A stretch of 46,603 nucleotides of DNA from Microbacterium sp. Bi121 (GTDB lineage: Bacteria > Actinomycetota > Actinomycetes > Actinomycetales > Microbacteriaceae), in NCBI RefSeq assembly GCF_918698005.1, contig NZ_CAKKLJ010000010.1:1-46603 (forward strand), read 5' to 3'. The translations under genes were made by a program, and so were the position numbers. Shown piece after piece: positions 14,984-23,172 of the stretch. Numbering within the stretch: the stretch's first letter is position 1; every line of letters starts with the position of its first letter. The notes under the pieces are model-generated. The model was not told the DNA's origin. It saw only the letters and a list, made by a program, of their open reading frames with translations, and did not search any database.

Positions 14984-15436
14984 TCAGGATCGAGTGGTCG
15001 GGGAGACGAGGGTCAGTCCGGAGACCGAATCGAGGGGGACGGCGGTGTCGCCGATCGTCACCATCGGAACGGCGCTGCTGAACGAGACGGCGGAGACGAT
15101 GCCGGTGTGCTCGACACCCGCCTCATCGACGTACTGAGCCTGTTGACCGATGAGCGTCGCGGCGGTCTGACGCATGCTCAGCGCGAAGTTCTCGTTCGTG
15201 GTGGTGCTCAGGGCCGTGAGCTGCTCCATGGATGCCAGCTGCGTGGTCTGCGCGATCATCTCGTTGGTGTTCATGGGAGAGCTCGGGTCCTGATTGGTGA
15301 GCTGCGTGACGAGCAGCTTCAGGAAGACCTCGGAGTCGAGCGTCTGCTTGCGCTCGGTCGCCGGCGTCGTGGTGCCGGTCTGCAGGCCGGTTGTGGAGAC
15401 GGTGGATGCTGCGGAGATCGCATCGACAGCGGTCAT
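14984..15436 (-). CDS. flgD: flagellar hook assembly (capping) protein FlgD
   Basis: Scaffold that caps the growing hook. The 150-residue product has the N-terminal FlgD core LDSEVFLKLLVTQLTNQDPS and the MIAQTTQLASMEQLTALS stretch. It ends soon after a short beta-rich part (SFSSAVPMVTIG). It lacks the longer Fn3/TUDOR-like domain of the roughly 230-residue enterobacterial protein, as is common in Gram-positives. It lies between fliK and flgE. Confidence 0.95.
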   Translation of the reverse strand: MTAVDAISAASTVSTTGLQTGTTTPATERKQTLDSEVFLKLLVTQLTNQDPSSPMNTNEMIAQTTQLASMEQLTALSTTTNENFALSMRQTAATLIGQQAQYVDEAGVEHTGIVSAVSFSSAVPMVTIGDTAVPLDSVSGLTLVSPTTRS

Positions 15437-15462
15437 GGGTTCCTCTTCTCGATCCTTCTCGA

Positions 15463-16785
15463 TCAGGCGTAGACGTCGATGCCGCCGTGCGGCGTCGTGA
15501 GCGGGGTGGGAGTGGACTGGGGCGTATCCGGCGGGGATGCGCGCGTCTGCCCTCGATCGGCCGGCGAACCGCCGTTCTGGGGTCCGGATTGAGACCCGGA
15601 GCTCTGCGACGAGCCGTGGCCGTTCGCAGCCGTGAACGCCGCGCTCGGCTGGCCGGCGCCGGAATGACCCGAGCCCGACTGGCTCGATCCGGAGTGGGCG
15701 CCGTCCTGGGCCGAGATCGCGAGCGTGGCGTGCGGTGCCGCGGCGGCGAGGTCGCGGCGGAGATCGGCGAGGATCATCCGCAGCGCGTCTCGGCCGAGGT
15801 CGGTGGGCGCGGCGAGTTCGATGCGCATGGTGCCGCCGGAGATGTGCGCTCGCACGGTCACAGGGCCCAAGCTCTCGGGGGAGATGGTCAGCGTGAGCTG
15901 GTGATCGCCGTCGGCCGCCTGCGTCAGAGCGAGCACCGGGGCTGACACCTGGGGAAGGAGGGCAGGGCGGACCATCGCCGCCGGCATCGCCGATGCTGCT
16001 GTCGGCGCTGCCGATGCCTGAGCAGGTCGAGGGCTCTGCGGCAGTTCGACCGGGGTCGGGGTGTCGTTTCGAGTCGCTGACGCTCGCTCGACACGGTTCG
16101 TCTCGCTGCGCTCGCTCAACGTCCCGAGTTGGGATGCCTGCTCGCTCAGCGTCCCCGACGTGGGCTGCGGGTCGTTGAGCGGAGGCGGCGGAGCCGACGC
16201 AGACGAAACGGGCTGAGCGAGCGGCGCGAGTCGAGGCCTCCCGTCTGGAGCCGATTCCGAGGTCTCGTTTCGACTCGCTGACGCTCGCTCAACGCGTTTC
16301 GTCTCGCCTTCGGCTCGCTCAACGACCCGCTGTTTAGGCTGCGTCGTGGATGCTCCTGCGAGCGTCCCCTGAGGCGCCGCCGATCCCTGAGCCTGTCGAA
16401 GGGTCGGCGCTTCCTCGGATGCTTCGGCGCCCGCCTGCGGGTCGTTGAGCGGAGGCTGCGAAGCAGTCGGAGACGAAACGGGCTGAGCGAGCGTCAGCGA
16501 ACCGAAGCCTTTCGAGGAAGCCGCTTCCCCCGGCTCAGCGCCCGGAGCGGTCGCGATGAGAGCAGGCGTCACCGGCGTCGCCGCATCCGGCGTCGCGGCA
16601 TCCGGCGTCACTGCATCCGAGGTCACGGCATCCGAGGTCGCGGAATCAGTCAGAGCGGCCCGCGCGTCGTCCACGGCATCCGCGAACGCCAGTGCCTTCT
16701 CGCCGTCGGCGGCGGCGGCCGCCGGTTCGGCGCTGCGCGTGGTCTTCGCGACCGGCCCTGCCAGCACGCTGATCAGGCTCATCAC
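15463..16785 (-). CDS. fliK: flagellar hook-length control protein FliK
   Basis: Secreted ruler that sets hook length and triggers the FlhB switch. The 440-residue product is mostly low-complexity Ala/Ser/Pro/Thr/Glu sequence, with a short C-terminal FliK domain (LTISPESLGPVTVRAHISGG and MRIELAAPTDLGRDALRMIL). Residues 75-235 are largely encoded by REP-like DNA (see repeat entries), giving repeated peptides such as PPLNDPQ, RVERASA and LRQAQ. The start is GTG 16785 (GTGA overlap with fliJ) or ATG 16782. Identity rests on the C-terminal domain and position. Confidence 0.88.
   Translation of the reverse strand: MMSLISVLAGPVAKTTRSAEPAAAAADGEKALAFADAVDDARAALTDSATSDAVTSDAVTPDAATPDAATPVTPALIATAPGAEPGEAASSKGFGSLTLAQPVSSPTASQPPLNDPQAGAEASEEAPTLRQAQGSAAPQGTLAGASTTQPKQRVVERAEGETKRVERASASRNETSESAPDGRPRLAPLAQPVSSASAPPPPLNDPQPTSGTLSEQASQLGTLSERSETNRVERASATRNDTPTPVELPQSPRPAQASAAPTAASAMPAAMVRPALLPQVSAPVLALTQAADGDHQLTLTISPESLGPVTVRAHISGGTMRIELAAPTDLGRDALRMILADLRRDLAAAAPHATLAISAQDGAHSGSSQSGSGHSGAGQPSAAFTAANGHGSSQSSGSQSGPQNGGSPADRGQTRASPPDTPQSTPTPLTTPHGGIDVYA
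16064..16120. repeat. REP-like element A inside fliK
   Basis: The stretch starting GTTTCGAGTCGCTGACGCTC and containing TCGTCTCGCTGCGCTCGCTC recurs as 16266-16330 with a few substitutions. Its Ser/Arg/Glu-rich translation in the fliK frame (RVERASATRND) is repeated as RVERASASRNE. Confidence 0.7.
16163..16224. repeat. REP-like element B inside fliK
   Basis: GGCTGCGGGTCGTTGAGCGG begins a segment ending in GACGAAACGGGCTGAGCGAG. The same pair of blocks with an equal 15-nt interior recurs at 16433-16495. The first block also occurs, reverse-complemented, at about 42337-42356 in another gene. In the fliK frame it encodes PPLNDPQ. Confidence 0.75.
16266..16330. repeat. REP-like element A', second copy in fliK
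   Basis: Second copy of the element at 16064-16120, beginning GTTTCGACTCGCTGACGCTC and ending with GGCTCGCTCAACGACC. It stays in frame with fliK. Confidence 0.7.
16385..16403. repeat. REP-like palindromic motif in fliK
   Basis: CCCTGAGCCTGTCGAAGGG is the reverse complement of the motif at 42448-42465, differing only at the end, and resembles 3426-3444. In fliK it encodes LRQAQG; in the gene at 42195 the other strand also encodes LRQAQ. Confidence 0.7.
16433..16495. repeat. REP-like element B', second copy in fliK
   Basis: Second copy of the element at 16163-16224, with the same outer blocks and a diverged 15-nt interior. It encodes a second PPLNDPQ in fliK. Confidence 0.75.
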
Positions 16786-17201
16786 GCGTCCTCCGGCTTC
16801 GTCCGCGATGCGATCTCGTCGAGTTCGGCCTGCTCGGCGCGCAGATCCTCGGCCTGCACGCGCAGGGCATGGGCGTCCGAGAGCCGATCGAGGCCGCGCT
16901 GGGCTCGCCGCGCCTCGGCGTGCTGGATGCGCGCCTCGTCGACGGACTTCTGCTGCACGGCTGCGAGCGAGGTGATCTCGGCGAGCATGCTGCGGCTCGC
17001 GCTCCGAGCGGCGGCGAGGGCCGCGAGTGAGCGCACGTCGACGGCATCCGTCCCCTCACCGCCGAGGGCCGCACGCAGGTTCCGCTCCCTGGCCTGGGTG
17101 TGCTGGGCGTCGAGCACCGCGCGAGAGAGCTGCTGCGCGGCCTGGCGTTCCTGGATGCCCCGCACGCGCAGCAGCCCTGCGAGTGAGAACTGGCGGCTCA
17201 T
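16782..17201 (-). CDS. fliJ: flagellar export chaperone FliJ
   Basis: Coiled-coil export chaperone that links the FliI ATPase to FlhA. The 139-residue product is almost all helix, with long Ala/Arg/Glu/Gln heptads and the typical start MSRQFSLAGLLRVRGIQERQ. An in-frame extension to 17246 exists, but ATG 17201 overlaps the fliI stop (ATGA) as elsewhere in the operon. Position between fliI and fliK supports the call for a family with low sequence conservation. Confidence 0.88.
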   Translation of the reverse strand: MSRQFSLAGLLRVRGIQERQAAQQLSRAVLDAQHTQARERNLRAALGGEGTDAVDVRSLAALAAARSASRSMLAEITSLAAVQQKSVDEARIQHAEARRAQRGLDRLSDAHALRVQAEDLRAEQAELDEIASRTKPEDA

Positions 17202-18508
17202 GCGACATCTCCGAACGCCGCGACCAGGTCGCCGAGACGTCGCCACGACTCCTCGCTGTGACTGGTCTCGTCGAGCGGCTGCGTGAGGAACGCCGAGATC
17301 GACCGCTCGTTCGCGATCGCCGCGTCGATGCGGGCGTCGGCTCCCGACTGATACGCGCCGATGTCGATCAGGTCGTTCGCGCGGCGGCGGGCGGCGAGAA
17401 CAGCGCGCAGCGTGGATGCCGCGGCCCGCTGCTCGGCTGAGGTGATCTTGCCCGCGACGCGGGAGATCGACCCCAGCACGTCGATCGCCGGATGATGCCC
17501 TGACAGCGCGAGTGCGCGGTCGAGCACCACGTGCCCGTCCAGGATCGAGCGGACGGCGTCAGCGATCGGCTCGTTGTGGTCGTCGCCGTCGACGAGCACG
17601 GTGTATATGCCGGTGACGGACCCGCCGCGATCGGTGCCCGCACGTTCGAGGAGCCCGGCGAGCAGGGAGAACGTCGACGGCGGATACCCGCGGGTGGCAG
17701 GAGGCTCGCCGGCGGAGAGGCCGATCTCGCGCTGCGCCATCGCGACACGGGTGAGGGAATCCATCATGAGGATCGCGTGGGCGCCCTCGTCGCGGAACGC
17801 CTCCGCGATGCGGGTCGCCGTGAAGGCAGCGCGGATGCGCGCCATCGCCGGCTGGTCGGACGTCGAGACGATGACCACCGAACGTGCGAGACCCTCGGGC
17901 CCCAGATCGTCTTCGATGAACTCGCGCACCTCGCGTCCGCGCTCGCCGACCAGGGCGATCACGGTCACTTCGGCTTCGGTGCCGCGCGCGATCATCGACA
18001 GCAGCGACGACTTCCCGACGCCGGATCCGGCGAACAACCCGACGCGCTGGCCGCGGCCTACGCTCGTCATGGTGTCGAGCGCTCGCACGCCGAGCGGCAG
18101 CGGAGCGGAGATCCGGTCGCGCCCCATGATCGAAGGCGGGTCGTGGTCGAGGGCGACCTGCGGGCCGGCGATCGGGCCCTTGCCGTCGATCGGCCGGCCC
18201 AGCCCGTCGAGCACGCGGCCGAGGAGAGCAGGCCCTGTCGGCACGCGCACAGCGCCGCCGCTGGAGCGCACCGTCGTTCCGACCGTGAGGCCCGCCACTG
18301 GCCCGAGCGGCATGCATCGGATGCCGTCCTCACCGGTCGCGACGACCTCGGCGTCCACGCTTTGACCGGTCATGTCCTGACCGATCGACACGACGTCGCC
18401 GATCGCGCACTCCAGCCCTCGCACGTGGACGCTGAGCCCGCGGATCTGCGAGACCTCGCCGATCCGCTCCGGCAGCACCGCCGTTCGCACAGCGTCCCAG
18501 GCGCTCAT
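17198..18508 (-). CDS. fliI: flagellum-specific export ATPase FliI
   Basis: F1-beta-like ATPase that energises flagellar protein export. The 436-residue product has an N-terminal beta-barrel, the P-loop GSGVGKSS (161-168) in GLFAGSGVGKSSLLSM, a Walker B region HAILMMDSLTRVAMAQREIG, and the conserved GEPPATRGYPPSTFSLL, which separates it from F1 ATPase. Flanked by fliH and fliJ through ATGA overlaps. Confidence 0.97.
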   Translation of the reverse strand: MSAWDAVRTAVLPERIGEVSQIRGLSVHVRGLECAIGDVVSIGQDMTGQSVDAEVVATGEDGIRCMPLGPVAGLTVGTTVRSSGGAVRVPTGPALLGRVLDGLGRPIDGKGPIAGPQVALDHDPPSIMGRDRISAPLPLGVRALDTMTSVGRGQRVGLFAGSGVGKSSLLSMIARGTEAEVTVIALVGERGREVREFIEDDLGPEGLARSVVIVSTSDQPAMARIRAAFTATRIAEAFRDEGAHAILMMDSLTRVAMAQREIGLSAGEPPATRGYPPSTFSLLAGLLERAGTDRGGSVTGIYTVLVDGDDHNEPIADAVRSILDGHVVLDRALALSGHHPAIDVLGSISRVAGKITSAEQRAAASTLRAVLAARRRANDLIDIGAYQSGADARIDAAIANERSISAFLTQPLDETSHSEESWRRLGDLVAAFGDVA

Positions 18509-19131
18509 GCGTCGCGCTCCGCCGTAGTAGCGGCAGCTGCGGCAGCTGCTGCGCGTGCGCGCTCCAGTGCGGAACCGATTCGGGCGTCGACGAATCCGTG
18601 GTCGAGTGCGGCGAAGGCGTCCCCTCGGTCGAGCGTCTCATCGGCGGTCAGAGCGAAGCCGTCCGGCTGTGTGCCGAGCCGCTGCAGCGTGCGGATGTCT
18701 TCGGGGTGCAGCCGCAGCTCGCGCACCTGGGCGCTGTCGACCGCGGCCAGTGCGCGTCGCACGGCGGCGGTGGCCGAGTCATCGGCATCCGTCAGCTCGC
18801 CCGCCACGATCAGCTCGGCGAGCTCGACGGCGCGGCTGAGAACCTGCGACTGCGTCGCGGCGACCAGCGACCTCTCGCGTTCTGCGAGGGAACGCGCGGC
18901 CGCGTGCAGGGCGGCGGCGGCGTCGGCCGCGGCCTGTGCCGCCTCGACGTCCTGCGCCAGCCGTTCTGCCGCAGCGGTCGCGAGCGCAGCCTCTGCGGCG
19001 GCGTTCCCGGCACGGAACCCCGCCGCATGACCATCGGCGTATCCGCGCACGCGAGCCTGCTCGCGCTCGGCAGCCAGACCTCCGCCGTGCAGGCGGGGGA
19101 AGACCGCAGGGGAGAACGCCTCAGTAGACAT
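18505..19131 (-). CDS. fliH: flagellar assembly protein FliH
   Basis: Stator-like regulator that holds the FliI ATPase at the C-ring. The 208-residue product has a basic, GxxxG-like segment (GYADGHAAGFRAGNAA), a long Ala-rich coiled coil, and a C-terminal globular part (VRELRLHPEDIRTLQ, then RGDAFAALDHGFVDARIGSA). ATG 19131 overlaps the fliG 3' end by 11 nt. It is poorly conserved, so gene order carries much of the call. Confidence 0.88.
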   Translation of the reverse strand: MSTEAFSPAVFPRLHGGGLAAEREQARVRGYADGHAAGFRAGNAAAEAALATAAAERLAQDVEAAQAAADAAAALHAAARSLAERERSLVAATQSQVLSRAVELAELIVAGELTDADDSATAAVRRALAAVDSAQVRELRLHPEDIRTLQRLGTQPDGFALTADETLDRGDAFAALDHGFVDARIGSALERARAAAAAAAATTAERDA

Positions 19132-20125
19132 ACTCGTCCTCGTCGGTGCGCTGCACCGTGATGTCGCCGGACGCCTCGAGCGCGCGGATCGTGCGGACGA
19201 TCTCCGCACGCGCCTCCTCGACCTGCGAGACGCGCACCGGGCCGAGCGCGCGCGACTCCTCGTCGAGGTTCTCGCGGTTGCGCTCCGAGACGTTGCGGCG
19301 GATGACGTCGGCGATGCCCTGGTTGGCGCCCTTGAGGGCGAGCGCGAGCGAGCGCAGGTTGATGCCGCGCAGAACGCTCTGCGCGTCGCGGTCCTCGAGC
19401 TTGACGATGTCGGCGAACGTGAACATCCGCGACCTGATGTCCTCCGCCAGTGCGCTGTCGCGGGTCTCGATGCTGGCCAGCAACGCCTTCTCGATCGTGG
19501 CATCGGACCGGTTGATGATCTCCACCAGCGGCTCGACGCCGCCCAGGGTATCCGGCGCTTCCCGCGATGCGAACGTGCCGGTGCGCGCCTTCAGCGCGTC
19601 GGCGACGATCGTGATCGCCTCCTGCGTCGCCGTGCCCATCGTCGCGATCGCGTGGGCGACGTCGGTGCGTGCCGGGTCGGGGAGCGCGGCCAGCACGGCT
19701 GCCGCCTGTTCGGTCGTGACGTGCGCGAGAACGAGGGCGACGGTCTGCGGCAGCTCGCCGTCCAGGAGGGTGGCGAGCTGAGCAGGGTCGGCCGCGCCGA
19801 GGAAGTCGAACGACGAGTTCGCCGTGGTGGAGGTCACGCGACCGAGTACGGCCGCTGCGCGCTCCGCGCCGAACGAAGCCTCCAGGAGGCCGGCGGCGAT
19901 GTCGCGGCCGCCGCGGGCGGGCGGCAGGTGGCCGGACGCGATCCGGTGGAAACGGTTGAGGGCGTGCGCGGTCGTCTCGGTGTCGAGATTCTGCAGGCCG
20001 ATGATCTCGGATGCCACGGCTTCGGCCTCGGCCTCGGAGAGATGCTTCATCACCTCGATGGCATGCGCCCGATCGAGGTTCATGAGCACGACTGCCGCCG
20101 TCTGGCGGTCGCTCAGCGCACTCAC
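19121..20125 (-). CDS. fliG: flagellar motor switch protein FliG
   Basis: C-ring protein that binds FliF and transmits stator torque. The 334-residue product has the N-terminal helices (LSDRQTAAVVLMNLDRAHAI), the middle ARM-like domain with ELPQTVALVLAHVTTEQAAA, and the C-terminal charged torque helix (NVSERNRENLDEESRALGPV). GTG start at 20125 overlaps the fliF stop (GTGA). Confidence 0.96.
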   Translation of the reverse strand: MSALSDRQTAAVVLMNLDRAHAIEVMKHLSEAEAEAVASEIIGLQNLDTETTAHALNRFHRIASGHLPPARGGRDIAAGLLEASFGAERAAAVLGRVTSTTANSSFDFLGAADPAQLATLLDGELPQTVALVLAHVTTEQAAAVLAALPDPARTDVAHAIATMGTATQEAITIVADALKARTGTFASREAPDTLGGVEPLVEIINRSDATIEKALLASIETRDSALAEDIRSRMFTFADIVKLEDRDAQSVLRGINLRSLALALKGANQGIADVIRRNVSERNRENLDEESRALGPVRVSQVEEARAEIVRTIRALEASGDITVQRTDEDEYVY

Positions 20126-21759
20126 GCCGGCTGCCTGTCGTCGATGAGGGTGCGCAGCAGCTCGGCCGTACGCTTGGGGTCCTGCCGCGTCAGCGCGTCA
20201 AGCTCGATGCGGCGCCGCTCGAGGGTCACCTGTGCCGGCTCGCTCTCGATCTCGAGCTCCGCCACCGGATGCGGGTCCGGCTCCGTGATCGCGAGCGGCA
20301 CGGTCGGCGAATCGAGCAGCGCGGTGGGCGCCGTGAGCAGGTTCGAACCGAGCGTGCCGAGTGCCTCGGGGCGATCGCCGAACATGGCGTCCATCTCAGC
20401 GGCGGCCCCCGACTTCCGTCGTGCACGCACGATCAGGGCGATCACGGCGGCCAGCAGCGGCAGGCCGATCGCCGCCGCGACGATCACGGTGTTCAGCAGT
20501 GCGGCCTGCTGCGCGGCCTGCTCTGCTTCCTTGGCAGCCTGAAGCGCCGACTGCGCAGCCTCGGCGCTGGTCTGGCTGAACGCCACCATCTCGACGCTGA
20601 GCGTGTCGCCGCGATCCGTGTCGATTCCGGCTGCGGCTGCGACCAGATCGTTCAGCTTCGCGATGTTGGCGTCGCCGGCGGTGGCCTGGTCGATCGCGAC
20701 CGAGACGGACTGACGTGTGAGGCTTCCCGCCGGTGTCGTCGTCGACTGCGTGGTCTTGTTGATGGCGTTGGTGCGGGTCTCGGCCGTGGACTCCGATGTG
20801 CCGTCGCCGCCCTCTGAGGGGACGGCGATGTTGTCGGGGCCGAGCACGCCGGCGCCCGTCGAGCTGCCGTTCTGCGTCTCGCTGCGGATCTCCTCGGTCA
20901 GCGGAGGGGTGCCCTCAGCCGGGGTGTAGGTCTCGTCGAGACGCTCGTTCTGCGAGCGGTCGATGACCGCCGATACGGTGACGGTCGCGTTGCCGGCGCC
21001 GACGACCGTGTCGAGCATCTGCTGCACGGATGCCTCGACGCGCGCCTCGTAATCGCCGGCCTGCTGATCGACGCCACCGGTCGCGCCGACACCGGCGGCG
21101 GAGAGCGTGTGCCCCGTCTGGTCGACGACGGCCACGTTCTCGGGCTTCATGCCGCTGACCGCCGCGGAGGTCAGGTGGACGATCGCCTCGACCTGCTTCT
21201 GAGAGAGCGTCGACCCGTTGCCTGTTTCGATGAAGACGGATGCCGTCGGGTCGACGGTCTCCGAGACGAACACGCTCTCCTCGGGGATCGCGAGCTGCAC
21301 CGATGCGGCCGAGACGCCGTCGAGCGCCGAGATGGTCGCTGCCAGCTCGCCCTCGATCGCGCGCTTGTACGTGACCGACTGCTGGAACTCCGAGGTCGTC
21401 ACGCCCATGTCGTCGAGCAGCGAGTAACCGCCGGAGCTCGAGGTGGGAAGACCTGCCGCAGCGGCGGTCAGTCGCTGGTCGTACACGTCTTTCTCCGGGA
21501 CGAGCACGGTCGTGCCGCCGGCACTCAGCTCGTACGGCACGGATGCCGAGCGCAGCTGCTCGACGACGGCGTTGGCGTCCGAGGGGCTGAGGCCGGAGAA
21601 CAGGGGTGTGAACGTCGGGCGGGAGAGCCAGCTGGACAGAGCGATGATCCCGAGCGCGAGCACGGCGACGCCGATGATGGCGATCGTGCGCTGAGCGACG
21701 GTGAACCCGGCGATCACGCGGCCGATCCGCTGGAACACGTTCTGGACTGCCTGGGGCAT
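20122..21759 (-). CDS. fliF: flagellar MS-ring protein FliF
   Basis: Builds the membrane MS ring. The 545-residue product has membrane helices at about 25-45 and 440-460 enclosing the extracytoplasmic ring-building motifs (FTPLFSGLSPSDANAVVEQL; YKRAIEGELAATISALDGVS; VQLAIPEESVF). A Ser/Thr/Gly-rich loop lies near residues 285-345. The C-terminal cytoplasmic tail that binds FliG ends in RTAELLRTLIDD. It lies between fliE and fliG with 1-nt and 4-nt overlaps. Confidence 0.97.
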   Translation of the reverse strand: MPQAVQNVFQRIGRVIAGFTVAQRTIAIIGVAVLALGIIALSSWLSRPTFTPLFSGLSPSDANAVVEQLRSASVPYELSAGGTTVLVPEKDVYDQRLTAAAAGLPTSSSGGYSLLDDMGVTTSEFQQSVTYKRAIEGELAATISALDGVSAASVQLAIPEESVFVSETVDPTASVFIETGNGSTLSQKQVEAIVHLTSAAVSGMKPENVAVVDQTGHTLSAAGVGATGGVDQQAGDYEARVEASVQQMLDTVVGAGNATVTVSAVIDRSQNERLDETYTPAEGTPPLTEEIRSETQNGSSTGAGVLGPDNIAVPSEGGDGTSESTAETRTNAINKTTQSTTTPAGSLTRQSVSVAIDQATAGDANIAKLNDLVAAAAGIDTDRGDTLSVEMVAFSQTSAEAAQSALQAAKEAEQAAQQAALLNTVIVAAAIGLPLLAAVIALIVRARRKSGAAAEMDAMFGDRPEALGTLGSNLLTAPTALLDSPTVPLAITEPDPHPVAELEIESEPAQVTLERRRIELDALTRQDPKRTAELLRTLIDDRQPA

Positions 21760-22064
21760 CAGGCCTGCATCCTCATGATCTCGTTGAACGCGTCGACTCC
21801 CTTGTTACGGACGGCGGCGACGAGCTCGAGGGTGACCGACGCACGCGAGGACGCGATCATGGCCGAGTGGATGTCATCGAGATCGCCCGTGACGGCGGCG
21901 ACCTTGAGCGTGTTCGACTCGGACTGCAGGGCGTGCAGCTCGTCGATCGCGCCGGTGAGGCTCGTCGCGAACGCCGAATCTCCGGTCGGAGCGGTGTTCG
22001 CGAGCGGGGAGGAGGGGGCGGTGAGAGCCGAGGAGATGCCCTCGATGCCGGAGACGGCGGCCAT
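21759..22064 (-). CDS. fliE: flagellar hook-basal body protein FliE
   Basis: Small rod-base protein joining the MS ring to the rod and needed for export. The 101-residue product has the family's C-terminal helix with DLDDIHSAMIASSRASVTLE and AAVRNKGVDAFNEIMRMQ. The order flgB-flgC-fliE-fliF is highly conserved. TGATG overlaps at both ends. Confidence 0.95.
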   Translation of the reverse strand: MAAVSGIEGISSALTAPSSPLANTAPTGDSAFATSLTGAIDELHALQSESNTLKVAAVTGDLDDIHSAMIASSRASVTLELVAAVRNKGVDAFNEIMRMQA

Positions 22065-22456
22065 CAGCTTCGTCCGATCTGCAGGGCGGCTTCGTAGGTG
22101 TTGCGCGCACGGTCGACGATCGCCGCGCTGGCCTGGTACCCGCGCTGGGCGAGGATGAGCTGGCTCATCTGGTCGCCGAGGTCGATGTCGGGCAGGCGGA
22201 CGTAGCCGTCCTCGTCGGCGAGCGGATGGTCGGGCTGGTGCACGAGGCGTCCCTCAGCGCTGCCCAGCGCGGTGCCGGCGACGTAGGCGCCGGGGGAGTC
22301 GGGGCTGGTCTGCGCGAGTACGTACCGCTGGCGGAAGGCGTCGCCGTTCGTCGCGGTGACCGTGTTGATGTTGGCGATGTTGTCGCTCACGGCATCGAGC
22401 CACTTGCGGTGCAGGGTCAGTCCGGTGCCGGCGATGCCGATGGCGTCGAAGGTCAT
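22064..22456 (-). CDS. flgC: flagellar proximal rod protein FlgC
   Basis: Rod subunit. The 130-residue product has the rod N-terminal motif AGTGLTLHRKWLDAVSDNIA followed by NINT, and the C-terminal MSQLILAQRGYQASAAIVDR. ATG 22456 overlaps the flgB stop (ATGA). Confidence 0.95.
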   Translation of the reverse strand: MTFDAIGIAGTGLTLHRKWLDAVSDNIANINTVTATNGDAFRQRYVLAQTSPDSPGAYVAGTALGSAEGRLVHQPDHPLADEDGYVRLPDIDLGDQMSQLILAQRGYQASAAIVDRARNTYEAALQIGRS

Positions 22457-22833
22457 GAGGTCCTCATCGCCGTGCGCATCGAGGAGAACGATCCGTTGAT
22501 CGCCTGCGTCGCGAACTGGTAGCGCAGCATCGTGTCGATGCTGGAGAGCGTCTCGGTGTCGAGGTTGACGTTGTTGCCGTCCAGGCGGGTCGGCTCGAGG
22601 GAGTCCTCGACCGTGGCGGTCGCACGGCCGGTGCCGGCCGCGACGGCATCCACGAGTGCCTCCTCGAACTGCACGCGCTTGGCGTGGTAGTTCGGGGTGT
22701 TGACGTTGGCGATGTTGTCGGCGATGGCACGCTGGCGCAGTGCGAGGCCGTCGAGCGCACTGGAGAGCGCGGAGATGGTCACTGAATCGAACACGAACCC
22801 GTTTCCCGTCGGTGGGTGGTGCGGCCGATCCAT
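22453..22833 (-). CDS. flgB: flagellar proximal rod protein FlgB
   Basis: Rod subunit nearest the MS ring. The 126-residue frame has ALRQRAIADNIANVNTPNYH-type rod sequence (LRQRAIADNIANVNTPNYH) and the C-terminal LRYQFATQAINGSFSSMRTA. Start is ATG 22833, or GTG 22794, which gives the more usual N-terminus VFDSVTISALSSALDGLALR; the first 13 residues are not family-like. First gene of the long rod/hook/C-ring operon behind a FliA-type promoter. Confidence 0.93.
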   Translation of the reverse strand: MDRPHHPPTGNGFVFDSVTISALSSALDGLALRQRAIADNIANVNTPNYHAKRVQFEEALVDAVAAGTGRATATVEDSLEPTRLDGNNVNLDTETLSSIDTMLRYQFATQAINGSFSSMRTAMRTS

Positions 22834-22868
22834 GGCCGAGTCAGCGAGCGTTCCCTGCTCGGAGTGCT

Positions 22869-22896
22869 CTATCGGCGGTGGGAAGGAATTCGTTAG
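22869..22896 (-). promoter_or_regulatory. FliA (sigma-28)-type promoter upstream of flgB
   Basis: On the minus strand CTAA (22896-22893), a 16-nt spacer and GCCGATAG (22876-22869). Both hexamer-like blocks are identical to the flagellin promoter. It would transcribe flgB through flgE (about 9 kb) with a leader of roughly 30 nt to ATG 22833. Confidence 0.85.
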
Positions 22897-22905
22897 GCGG
22901 GTATC

Positions 22906-23172
22906 TCAGCCGTTGACGTCGAGGTAGGCAGGGGCATCCCACCGGCCGTCGGCGGGAACCATTCGCAGGACTTCGAGCTGGTGCCGCACGTCATCGAGCA
23001 CCTGCCCCATGAGGGCGATCCGCTCCTGCTGCCGGCGCAGCACCGTATGGGCGCGGTCGTGGAGATGCGCGGGGATCGGCGTGGTCGGCGGGGTCCACGG
23101 AGCGAGCACGGCCGTCGCCTCGTCGAGATCGGCCTCGAAGCGATCCAGCAGTGCCACCCAGGCGTCGCTCAT
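22906..23172 (-). CDS. small helical protein after fliS, FliT-like position
   Basis: An 88-residue, mostly helical protein (AWVALLDRFEADLDEATAVL; VLRRQQERIALMGQVLDDVR) with a Pro-rich break, PWTPPTTPIP, near residue 30. No membrane segment or known catalytic motif. ATG 23172 overlaps the fliS stop (ATGA), so it is coupled to fliS and fliD. Its size, helicity and place directly after fliS match where FliT-type chaperones occur, but I do not recognise the sequence and make no firm assignment. Confidence 0.75.
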   Translation of the reverse strand: MSDAWVALLDRFEADLDEATAVLAPWTPPTTPIPAHLHDRAHTVLRRQQERIALMGQVLDDVRHQLEVLRMVPADGRWDAPAYLDVNG

